Origin: an uncultured Eubacteriales bacterium
Lineage (GTDB): Bacteria > Bacillota > Clostridia > Peptostreptococcales > Anaerovoracaceae
Length of the DNA stretch: 11,927 nucleotides
Direction: 5' to 3'
NCBI GenBank assembly: GCA_902797345.1
Contig: CADBSL010000195.1
Coordinates: 1-11,927 of the forward strand
Numbering within the stretch: position 1 is the stretch's first letter; each line of letters opens with the position of its first letter. Position numbers and translations under genes: made by a program. Below are positions 1 through 7,029 of this stretch, one piece after another. The notes under the pieces are model-generated. The model searched no databases. It saw nothing but the letters and a program-made list of their open reading frames with translations, and was not told the origin of the DNA.

Positions 1-26
1 CGGAAACGTTTTGGAGATAGGGTAGA

Positions 27-1796
27 ATGGGAATCACAAATGTCATATCGCTTCTGGGCGGGTTAGCGCTTTTCCTGTACGGCGTGACCCTCATGGGCGA
101 CGGCCTCAACAAAGTGGCCGGTAATAAATTACAGGTCGTATTATACCGAATGACCAGCAACCCGCTGAAGGGGATCCTGGTGGGCGCCGGCGTCACTGCG
201 CTGGTACAGTCCTCCACGGCGGTCAGTGTCATGGCCATCGGTTTTGTCAATTCCGGGCTGATGGAATTCGTCCAGGCGGTCAGCATCATCTTAGGCGCCA
301 TCGCCGGCACCAGTATCACCGGCTGGATCGTCAGCCTGTCCTCTCTGGGCGCAGGCGGCGGCTGGACGCAGCTCTTATCGGCGGCGGTCATCACCGGCGT
401 CATCGCCACCATCGGCATTATTTTAGTCAAATTCAGCAAAAAACAGACCCACAACCAGGTAGGAGCGATCCTCCTGGGGTTTGCTATTCTTATGTTCGGG
501 ATGACCGCCATGAGCGATGCGGTGATCCCTCTGAAAGAGGACCCGGGCTTTATCAATCTTCTCACGAAATTCTCCAACCCGATCTTGGGTATTTTGGTGG
601 GTATCGTATTCACCGCCATCATCCAGTCTTCGGCAGCGGCCGTGGGTATCCTGCAGGCCCTGAGTATGACGGGGACTTTGTCCTTCTCGGAAACCTTCCC
701 GATCATCTTAGGTATCGCGGTAGGCGGCGCGCTTCCGGTACTGATCAGTGCTTTGGGGGCTTCGCTGAACGCCCGGCGGACTGCGTTGGTACACCTGGTC
801 ATCGATGTGATTGGTGCGGTATTCTGCGGCGTAGTGTTCTACATCGCCAATGCCATCCACCCCTTCTCCTTCATGGAGCACATCATGTCGCCGGTCAGCG
901 TGGCGGCCCTGAACACCATCTTCCGTATCGTGGTGGTGGTGGTGCTGACACCGGCCATCGGACTGTTGGAGAAGATCGTGAAGTCCATGATCAAGGACGA
1001 ACCGGAGGAGGAAGAAGCCGCCGACTGGGTGCTGTTGGAAGACCGTTTCATCCAGCATCCCACCCTGGCCATCGAGCAGTGCCGTATCGTGCTGAACTCC
1101 ATGGCGGAGCACGCCCAGCACAACCTGACGGACGCTCTGTTCCTGTTGTGGCACTACAGTGATGCGGGATTCAAGCGAGTGGAAGAAGAGGAGGACCTGG
1201 TGGACCACTACGAGGACAAACTGGGCTCCTATATCATTAAAGTCACTTCCTCGGAACTGACCCAGAAGCAAAACGAGGACGTGTACCAGTTCCTCCACGC
1301 CATCACCGACCTGGAGCGGATCTCGGACCACGCGTTGAACATCGCGGAAAGCGCTCAGGAGATCTACGAAAAAGGCATCGTTATCGAAGACGAAGTTCGA
1401 AACGAACTGAAGGTGCTGGAAGCGGCTTTGTCGGAAGTGGTCCGGTTAGCGGTCCGTGCTCTGCGGGAGAACGACCACGAAGCGGCTCACCGGGTCGAAC
1501 CGCTGGAAGAGCTGATCGATACGCTGACGGCGGATATGAAGCACCGGCAGGTAGACCGGCTTCAGCGCGGCGTCTATACCCGTCAGAACAGCTTTGTATT
1601 CAATGACCTGATCGGGGATATCGAACGTGTTTCCGACCACTGCTCCAACATTGCGGTGGCCATGATCGAGCTGGAGCACGAATCCTTCGACACCCACCAG
1701 TACATCGAAAGCCTGATGAGCCAGAAGAACGATGAGTTCGAACGGTATTTCGAAGAGTACAAGGAAAAATATCATTTTGAAGAAGCAACACTGTAA
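27..1796 (+). CDS. Na+/Pi cotransporter family protein with PhoU-like C-terminal domain
   Basis: Predicted inner-membrane sodium-coupled phosphate transporter of the NptA / Na-Pi cotransporter II type, 589 aa. The N-terminal half (about residues 5-320) is a hydrophobic inverted-repeat transporter. Each repeat carries the family QSS motif: QSST at 61-64 and QSSA at 200-203, with glycine-rich stretches following (AGTS near 93-96, then a region around 228-245). After an acidic linker (EPEEEE, 325-330), residues about 340-570 form a helical PhoU-like domain with two characteristic repeats, LERISDHALNIAE (429-441) and IERVSDHCSNIA (532-543). This architecture and length are normal for the bacterial family. 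The start is fixed by an in-frame TAG at 18-20 and a GGAG at 13-16. The second motif has Ala in place of Thr, which I take as family variation. The substrate could be another anion, but phosphate is most likely. The gene converges on the phosphoribosyltransferase gene. Confidence 0.95.
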   Translation: MGITNVISLLGGLALFLYGVTLMGDGLNKVAGNKLQVVLYRMTSNPLKGILVGAGVTALVQSSTAVSVMAIGFVNSGLMEFVQAVSIILGAIAGTSITGWIVSLSSLGAGGGWTQLLSAAVITGVIATIGIILVKFSKKQTHNQVGAILLGFAILMFGMTAMSDAVIPLKEDPGFINLLTKFSNPILGILVGIVFTAIIQSSAAAVGILQALSMTGTLSFSETFPIILGIAVGGALPVLISALGASLNARRTALVHLVIDVIGAVFCGVVFYIANAIHPFSFMEHIMSPVSVAALNTIFRIVVVVVLTPAIGLLEKIVKSMIKDEPEEEEAADWVLLEDRFIQHPTLAIEQCRIVLNSMAEHAQHNLTDALFLLWHYSDAGFKRVEEEEDLVDHYEDKLGSYIIKVTSSELTQKQNEDVYQFLHAITDLERISDHALNIAESAQEIYEKGIVIEDEVRNELKVLEAALSEVVRLAVRALRENDHEAAHRVEPLEELIDTLTADMKHRQVDRLQRGVYTRQNSFVFNDLIGDIERVSDHCSNIAVAMIELEHESFDTHQYIESLMSQKNDEFERYFEEYKEKYHFEEATL

Positions 1797-1832
1797 AAGA
1801 ATATCGTGGCAGTCCGGACCGGCCTGCCAAAG

Positions 1833-1860
1833 AAAAAAGCCTCCCGCGGGAGGCTTTATA
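1833..1860. terminator. Bidirectional hairpin terminator between convergent genes
   Basis: A perfect 16-base palindrome, GCCTCCCGCGGGAGGC (1839-1854), is flanked by six A on the left (1833-1838) and TTTATA on the right. Read on the minus strand it ends in TTTTTT, a strong intrinsic terminator for the phosphoribosyltransferase gene, whose stop lies 18 nt before the hairpin region. Read on the plus strand the U tract is shorter, so it probably ends the transporter transcript less efficiently. Confidence 0.9.
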
Positions 1861-1871
1861 AAACGAATCGG

Positions 1872-2435
1872 TTAGAGAGGGTTTCCGTCCGGATCGAACA
1901 GGGGCAGGGCTTCCAGGAACCGGATATCCGTCCGGTCTTTTGCTTTCCCCTCTGCCAGGATCGCCATCCTGGCGGCCACGATGGCGCCGGCCTGTGTGAC
2001 CAGTTCCTCTGCAGCGGCAATGGAGCCGCCGGTGGAGATCACGTCATCGATGATCAGGACCCGTTTCCCGCGGATCTTCTCCGCATCTGCACCGTCCATA
2101 AAGAGTTTTTGTGTGCCGGCGGTGGTGATGGACCGGTCTTCCACTTCGATGCTGCCCTGCATGTAGGCTTTCTTGCCTTTCCGCAGGATGATGTATTCAT
2201 TGCGTCCGCTCTGACGGGCCATTTCGTGGATCAGTGGGATCGCCTTGGCTTCCGGTGCGACCATATAGTCGTATTCGTCTTCGCTGACGAGCTTCAGCAG
2301 ATCCCTGGCGCAGGCACAGGTCAGTTCCACATCGCCGAAGATCACAAAGCCTGCGATGGTCAGGTTTTCATTCAATTTGCACAGAGGCAGATTCCGTTGG
2401 CATCCGGCCACTGTCAAAGGGTACGTCTTTTTCAT
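1872..2435 (-). CDS. Adenine phosphoribosyltransferase-like protein (PRTase type I)
   Basis: A 187-aa cytoplasmic type I phosphoribosyltransferase, probably using PRPP and a purine base (adenine by resemblance). The diagnostic PRPP-binding loop is VLIIDDVISTGGS, with the paired acidic residues followed by STGG. Upstream, VAPEAKAIPL corresponds to the VGxEARGF segment of Apt enzymes, and a flexible-loop region (ILRKGKKAYM) follows. The length matches Apt (about 170-190 aa). The reading frame stays open a long way upstream, to 3323, but only because it antisenses the next gene. The ATG at 2433-2435 is chosen because it has AGGAG 10 nt upstream and lies downstream of a near-consensus promoter. 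A role in purine salvage is likely. Xanthine or another base cannot be excluded from sequence alone. It is a single-gene unit divergent from the dipeptidase operon. Confidence 0.88.
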   Translation of the reverse strand: MKKTYPLTVAGCQRNLPLCKLNENLTIAGFVIFGDVELTCACARDLLKLVSEDEYDYMVAPEAKAIPLIHEMARQSGRNEYIILRKGKKAYMQGSIEVEDRSITTAGTQKLFMDGADAEKIRGKRVLIIDDVISTGGSIAAAEELVTQAGAIVAARMAILAEGKAKDRTDIRFLEALPLFDPDGNPL

Positions 2436-2492
2436 ATTGTTTACACTCCTGTTTTGATTTGATGAACACGGCATATATTCGCCGATACTTTT

Positions 2493-2521
2493 ATTATGGA
2501 GTCGTATTTTGCAAAAGTCAA
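2493..2521 (-). promoter_or_regulatory. Sigma-A-type promoter for the phosphoribosyltransferase gene
   Basis: On the minus strand, TTGACT (2516-2521) and CATAAT (2493-2498) are separated by exactly 17 nt. Transcription would begin near 2486, giving a leader of about 50 nt before the ATG at 2435. No convincing plus-strand promoter was found in the same gap for the divergent operon. Confidence 0.8.
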
Positions 2522-2570
2522 GTGCTGCGGTGCTTGATTCAGGTGTTGAGTTATAAGGAGGAAACACGAG

Positions 2571-3398
2571 ATGAAGAAAAATGGGATCCTTTTTGGATCG
2601 GTATTGATTTTGACACTGGGGGCGCTCCTGGCGGGCTGCGGCAGCGCGCCGGCAGAGGAATCGGCGGGGGACGCGCCCAAAGAGGAAGCAACAACGGAAG
2701 CTGCGAATCCGGCAGAAGAGGCTCAGGCGCCGGTGGAGACCATAGCAGCGGACGGGAGGAAGCTCTCTTCCGATTCCTCCGATTTCGTGCTGCTCAGCGA
2801 AGCGGTGCCGGATGCGATCCTGGAGATCCGTTATTATTCCACCTATAATTTCATCGGAGACCGGATCGACGGATACGAGGAGCCGGTAGCTTTGCTGACG
2901 AAGGAAGCAGCGGCCGCCCTGAAGGACGTCAGCGATGAGCTGGTGGAGAAGGGGTACCGGTTGAAGATTTATGATGCCTACCGGCCGCAGATGGCGGTGG
3001 ATCATTTTATGAGATGGGCCCAGGATGCGGAAGATGCCCGGATGAAGCAGTACTTCTACCCGGATCTGGAGAAGAACACCCTCTTCCCACTGGGGTACAT
3101 CGCAGAGTATTCCGGTCACAGCCGGGGGAGCACTGTGGACCTGACCCTGTTCGATATGAACACGGAAAAGGAAGTGGACATGGGCGGCACCTTTGATTTC
3201 TTCGGAGAACTGAGCCACCCGGACTATAGGGGCATTACGGAGGCGCAATACGCCAACCGGATGATCCTTCGGGAAGCCATGCTGGCCCATGGATTCGATC
3301 CCATTGGCACCGAGTGGTGGCACTTCACTCTGGCGAAGGAGCCTTATCCGGACACCTATTTCACCTTCCCGGTGAACAGTGGTTCTCTGGCGGAGTAA
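2571..3398 (+). CDS. D-Ala-D-Ala dipeptidase-like lipoprotein (VanX/DdpX, peptidase M15D)
   Basis: A 275-aa exported zinc dipeptidase predicted to cleave D-alanyl-D-alanine outside the membrane. Residues 1-23 are a lipoprotein signal with lipobox LLAGC (Cys23), followed by an Ala/Glu-rich linker to about residue 60. The catalytic domain shows the full VanX-family set: the YDAYRPQ arginine (R138), the zinc motif SGHSRGSTVDLTL (H183, D190), and EWWHF with catalytic Glu248 and zinc ligand His251. MGGTFDFF (204-211) is also typical. VanX itself is cytoplasmic, whereas this protein is surface-anchored, so a nutritional or wall-turnover role is more likely than glycopeptide resistance, and no vanA/vanH/vanS/vanR-type genes are nearby. 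It is the first gene of the operon, with GGAGG at 2557-2561 before the ATG. The next gene starts 13 nt after its stop. Confidence 0.9.
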   Translation: MKKNGILFGSVLILTLGALLAGCGSAPAEESAGDAPKEEATTEAANPAEEAQAPVETIAADGRKLSSDSSDFVLLSEAVPDAILEIRYYSTYNFIGDRIDGYEEPVALLTKEAAAALKDVSDELVEKGYRLKIYDAYRPQMAVDHFMRWAQDAEDARMKQYFYPDLEKNTLFPLGYIAEYSGHSRGSTVDLTLFDMNTEKEVDMGGTFDFFGELSHPDYRGITEAQYANRMILREAMLAHGFDPIGTEWWHFTLAKEPYPDTYFTFPVNSGSLAE

Positions 3399-3411
3399 CA
3401 GGAGGGATCAG

Positions 3412-3906
3412 ATGACATTTATTGCAGTGGTCCTGGTGGTCTCCGGGATCATCGCCTGGCTGGTGCGGTCGATCCTGTGGCTTCCACGGAAAGCCAGCTT
3501 AGTCAAGCTGGAGGTGGAACTGGCGCAGTATGTGGCAGGTCTGGAGAAGGTCGGATTCACCGTCACCCCCAAGACCACCAAAGCGGCGATGCTGCTGGAA
3601 AAAGGACGGCAGAATCCGGATAAAAGCCTGGCGGAATTTACGATGGAAGATTATATCCAGGAGGTAGGAGCGATCCCTGCTACCTACGATAAGCTGGTGA
3701 AACAGTTCCAGCGATACGAAGAGGACATGGACTTCGTCATCACACCCACTCCCCAGGAACTGCTGGAGGAATACCAGAGAAGGATCTGGGAGGAGCCCGT
3801 TGAGATCGAGGTGTCTCTGGAGAGAGCCCCGGAGGAAGACGGGGATGTCGAAGAAGAGTTTGAGGAAGAAATAGTAGATTTGAAAGATTGGGAGGAAGAA
3901 TGGTGA
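3412..3906 (+). CDS. Hypothetical single-pass membrane protein with acidic C-terminus
   Basis: A 164-aa protein that I do not recognise. Residues about 2-23 form one hydrophobic helix (MTFIAVVLVVSGIIAWLV) followed by basic residues (RSILWLPRK), which suggests the bulk of the protein faces the cytoplasm. The middle is predicted helical (LVKLEVELAQYVAGLEKVGF, then KLVKQFQRYEEDMDF), and the last 30 or so residues are strongly acidic (EEEFEEEIVDLKDWEEEW). The open frame extends upstream into the preceding gene, but the ATG at 3412 has AGGAGGG 5 nt before it, so the start is placed there. It sits in the operon between the dipeptidase and the next lipoprotein, overlapping the latter by 7 nt, which implies translational coupling. 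It may be an accessory or scaffold subunit of the neighbouring transporter. That is inference only. Confidence 0.75.
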   Translation: MTFIAVVLVVSGIIAWLVRSILWLPRKASLVKLEVELAQYVAGLEKVGFTVTPKTTKAAMLLEKGRQNPDKSLAEFTMEDYIQEVGAIPATYDKLVKQFQRYEEDMDFVITPTPQELLEEYQRRIWEEPVEIEVSLERAPEEDGDVEEEFEEEIVDLKDWEEEW

Positions 3907-4760
3907 AAAAGTGGATCATAGTTGGATTGACGTTGGCATTGAGCCTGTTCCTGTTGGCAGGCTGTGGAGCCGGTCCGGCGGAAGAGGAATCGGCGGCAGA
4001 TAACGGCGCCCCGGCAGCTCAGGCCGAGGTGGTCCCAGCAAAGAATGCGGAAGAAGCGGTCATCCAGGCTGTTCTGGAAAGGGCCAAACAGTTTGGAGAA
4101 GGGGAATGCTCAGCGGAAGGGCATGTTATTTTAAAGGAAACGGAAGAAAACGGGCAGCAGGTGGTCTATGCCCTCTGCAGCACCGGGAATTATGGTTTCG
4201 TCAATGGGAATCTGGAGGAGATCGCCGGCTCCGGAGCGATCCCCAGCAAGTTGACCTTTACCGTGGATGAAGATGGGGTCTGGAACCTGGAAGAATACTG
4301 GGAACCGGAAGACGGCAGTGGCTACACGAAATCCATCGAAGCGGCCTTCCCGTCGGAGCTGGTGTCTGCGGCGCTGAATGCGAATACTGCTTACAGAGAT
4401 CTGAAGATCCAGAAAGAAGCCTATGCCAAGGGCTATCTGAGGGAGATCGGCCGGGAGGCGGAAGTGGGCGATTATGCGGACTTTGAACATTTGCTGGCCA
4501 CGGACCAGGGAATGAGCGTGGAGGCATCGAACTACTTGCTGGGAGAGGCTGAGAATTATCCCTATTTCATCGGAACGGAAGAACGGATCGAGGACGGCGT
4601 CCGCTGGGTCTATGAAACCGCCTGGGAACAGACGGAGGACTGCGGGATCGCCACCTACACCAAGACCAATTATGAGACCGGTGAAGTGGCAGAAAAAATG
4701 ATCTACCGGGTCGAAGGGGACAAAGTAACGAAGATCGAAGAGGAGGAAACCCTTGAGTAA
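3900..4760 (+). CDS. Lipoprotein of unknown function, possible BlaR1-associated-type domain
   Basis: A 286-aa predicted surface lipoprotein. The signal peptide ends in lipobox LLAGC (Cys22), followed by a low-complexity Ala/Glu linker to about 45 that resembles the linker of the dipeptidase. Residues about 50-185 (from EEAVIQAVLERA through GHVILKE, GSGAIPSKLTF and EYWEPEDGSGYTKSI) resemble, from memory, a domain found C-terminal to BlaR1/M56-type peptidases in Clostridia. That link is unconfirmed. Residues about 195-280 form a second, beta-rich part ending in a repeated Glu tail. There are no catalytic motifs that I can identify. The start is the ATG at 3900 with GGAGGA at 3891-3896. The in-frame TTG 12 nt earlier is inside that RBS region and is rejected. 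The next gene begins 8 nt before this stop codon, so the two are translationally coupled. A wall-sensing or ligand-binding role is plausible. Confidence 0.75.
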   Translation: MVKKWIIVGLTLALSLFLLAGCGAGPAEEESAADNGAPAAQAEVVPAKNAEEAVIQAVLERAKQFGEGECSAEGHVILKETEENGQQVVYALCSTGNYGFVNGNLEEIAGSGAIPSKLTFTVDEDGVWNLEEYWEPEDGSGYTKSIEAAFPSELVSAALNANTAYRDLKIQKEAYAKGYLREIGREAEVGDYADFEHLLATDQGMSVEASNYLLGEAENYPYFIGTEERIEDGVRWVYETAWEQTEDCGIATYTKTNYETGEVAEKMIYRVEGDKVTKIEEEETLE

Positions 4761-7029
4761 GAAAAATAGGCTGTGGCGGGGAATGCTGATCCTGTGCACC
4801 CTTGCCATGGCCTTTGCCTTATTGGCAGGCTGCAGCGCCGTCCGGGGATCAGATGGGATCACATCCATTGAACAGCTGAATGACCCCGGGGTGACCATCG
4901 GCGTATCGTCTGACACGGCGGAGTATCGGTTGGTGCAAAAGGAACTGCCGAAGGCGAAAATCAAATATTTCAGAGAAGAAACCTCGGCCTATACCGCGGT
5001 GAGTCAGGGAAAGATCGACGCCTATGTGTTCAATAAACTGTCCATGGAGACGGCGGTGCACAGCGGCGTGAAAAATGTCCGCATCCTGGACGAGTCGCTG
5101 GGAGAGAACAACATCAGCGGCGTGGCTTTTTCGCCGGTGACGAAGATCCCGAATCTGGAAGAAAAGGTGAACACCTTCCTCCGGGAAATCAAAGCGGACG
5201 GGACGCTGGAAGACATGAAGCAGCGCTGGCTGATTCGGCATGAGGAAGAAATGCCGGAGATCCCTCTGCCGGAGACCTCGGATATCCATCTCGTGGTGGG
5301 GACTACCGGTGCCAACATGCCCTTTACCTACTTCATTGGCACCGAAGTGTCGGGGTATGATATCGAACTGGCCCGCCGGTTCGCCGCCTGGCTGGGAGCG
5401 ACCATGGAGTTTAAGATCTACGATTACGACGGGATCATCGCAGCGGCCCAAAGCGGCAGCATCGATTGTATTTTCGCCAATCTGTTTATGACCCCCGAGC
5501 GGACCGAAGCCCTTCGGTTTTCGGATCCCACTTTTGTGGGAGAAGTTGGCGTGATGGTGCAGGATCTGTCCGACTCGACAGCGCCGGAGACCATCACAGA
5601 TTTTTCTGACCTGGCGGGGAAAAGGGTGTCCATGCTGACCGGTGCACCCTTTGAGGAACTGGTCCTCAGCAAAGCGCCGGATGTGGGCGAGTTCACCTAT
5701 TTCAATAATAATCCGGACATGCTTTTAGCATTGGAGTCCGGGAAAACCGATGTAGTGCTGACCAACAATGCCATCGCAGATCTGGCGGTGAACCGCAACG
5801 ATCAGTTTGTCCTGTTCCCCCAGAGCTTGAAGGATGGGGTGTTCGGATTCGCCTTCCCGAAGGGCGATCCGACCGTAGAGGATTGGCAGGTCGCCTATGA
5901 CAGCATCCCGGAAGAAACGAAAACGGCCCTTTGGGAAAAATGGACCGGTTCGGCTGACGAGGCGAAAGTCCTGCCGGAACAGGACTGGCCCGGTTTGAAC
6001 GGGACGGTGGAAGCAGCTGTGTGCGATACACTGGAGCCCATGAGCTACGCCGGTGAAGGCGGAGAACTCGTCGGGTTTGATGAGGAAATGATCCTCCTGA
6101 TGGCGAAGGAACTGGATGTCCATGTGGAATTCACCGGCATGGAGTTTGCGGCGATCCTTTCTGCTGTGCAATCAGGAAAAGCCCAGATCGGGGCCGGCTC
6201 CATCATCGATACGGAGGAACGGCGGCAGACCGTGGATTTTGTGGACTATTATCCGGCAGCCTTTGTGCTGGTGGTTCGGGATGAGGCAGCAGCCGCTGAA
6301 ACAGAGAAGCTGGGCTTCGCCGGATCCCTGAAAGAGAGCTTCGAGAAGACCTTTATCCGGGAAAATCGCTGGAAACTGTTCCTGAAGGGGATCGGGACCA
6401 CGCTGCTCATCGTCGTGCTGTCGATCCTGTTCGGCACGGCCCTGGGATTTGGCGCATTCATGACCTGCCGGAATGGGAACCCGGTGGCCAACCTCATCAC
6501 CCGCTTCTGCGTCTGGCTGGTGCGGGGCATGCCGGCGGTGGTGCTGCTGATGATCCTCTTCTACATCATCTTTGGCAATGTGAAGATCTCCGGCACAGCA
6601 GTGGCTGTGATCGGATTTACCTTAGTGTTCGGCGCCAACGTATTCAGTATGATCAGATCCGGCGTGGGAGCGGTTGGAAACGGGCAGCTGGAAGCCGCCT
6701 ATTCCCTGGGCTATACGAACTGGAGGGCCTTCTTCCGGATCATCCTTCCCCAGGCGGTACCCCATTTCATGCCGGCCTACAAGGGTGCCGTCACCGAAAT
6801 CATCAAAGCGACCGCGATCGTAGGCTATGTGGCGGTGCAGGATCTGACGAAGATGGGAGACATCGTCCGAAGCCGTACATTTGACGCATTCTTCCCCCTC
6901 ATCGCCGTGGCGGTCATCTATTTCATCATCGCAGCGGTCCTGACCTTCTTCGTGAATCGGGCCGAGCTTCGTCTGGATCCCAGACTGAGAAAACGCAAAC
7001 AGATCCGAAAGGAGGGGGGCAGAAAATGA
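4753..7029 (+). CDS. Polar amino acid ABC transporter, fused substrate-binding lipoprotein/permease
   Basis: A 758-aa fusion of substrate-binding (SBP family 3) domains to a His/Glu/Gln/Arg-type permease, similar in concept to GlnP. The lipobox is FALLAGC (Cys27). Residues 35-162 match only the second lobe and closing helix of an SBP (from ITSIEQL to KADGTLEDMKQRWL). Residues 177-398 are a complete SBP, including GYDIELARRFA and MTPERTEALRFSDPTF. Residues 416-510 match only a first lobe (GFDEEMILLMAKEL, EERRQTVDFVDYY). The permease is at 533-745 with the EAA loop (LEAAYSLGY through ILPQAVPHF, 646-672), which contacts the ATPase. Translation starts at TTG 4753, with AGGAGG at 4741-4746. The next ATG (4783) would cut off the charged start of the signal peptide. 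It overlaps both neighbours, by 8 nt and 4 nt. The substrate is probably an amino acid and is not determinable from sequence. Confidence 0.92.
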   Translation: MSKKNRLWRGMLILCTLAMAFALLAGCSAVRGSDGITSIEQLNDPGVTIGVSSDTAEYRLVQKELPKAKIKYFREETSAYTAVSQGKIDAYVFNKLSMETAVHSGVKNVRILDESLGENNISGVAFSPVTKIPNLEEKVNTFLREIKADGTLEDMKQRWLIRHEEEMPEIPLPETSDIHLVVGTTGANMPFTYFIGTEVSGYDIELARRFAAWLGATMEFKIYDYDGIIAAAQSGSIDCIFANLFMTPERTEALRFSDPTFVGEVGVMVQDLSDSTAPETITDFSDLAGKRVSMLTGAPFEELVLSKAPDVGEFTYFNNNPDMLLALESGKTDVVLTNNAIADLAVNRNDQFVLFPQSLKDGVFGFAFPKGDPTVEDWQVAYDSIPEETKTALWEKWTGSADEAKVLPEQDWPGLNGTVEAAVCDTLEPMSYAGEGGELVGFDEEMILLMAKELDVHVEFTGMEFAAILSAVQSGKAQIGAGSIIDTEERRQTVDFVDYYPAAFVLVVRDEAAAAETEKLGFAGSLKESFEKTFIRENRWKLFLKGIGTTLLIVVLSILFGTALGFGAFMTCRNGNPVANLITRFCVWLVRGMPAVVLLMILFYIIFGNVKISGTAVAVIGFTLVFGANVFSMIRSGVGAVGNGQLEAAYSLGYTNWRAFFRIILPQAVPHFMPAYKGAVTEIIKATAIVGYVAVQDLTKMGDIVRSRTFDAFFPLIAVAVIYFIIAAVLTFFVNRAELRLDPRLRKRKQIRKEGGRK

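Noticed and set aside
708..1331. Minus-strand open frame of 207 codons inside the phosphate transporter gene
   Set aside because: It is His/Gln-rich antisense sequence without an RBS or family signal, and the plus strand has a clear full-length protein.
2436..3323. Upstream extension of the phosphoribosyltransferase frame to a 483-codon reading frame
   Set aside because: The extra part is antisense to the dipeptidase gene, is low in family-like sequence, and crosses the gene's own promoter. The ATG at 2435 has a proper RBS.
2571..3398. Vancomycin-resistance vanX
   Set aside because: The protein is an exported lipoprotein and no vanH, ligase or van regulator genes are adjacent. A wall-turnover or nutritional role fits better.
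4131..4964. Minus-strand open frame of 277 codons under the two lipoprotein genes
   Set aside because: It runs antisense across the junction of two well-supported coupled genes and has no recognisable protein features.
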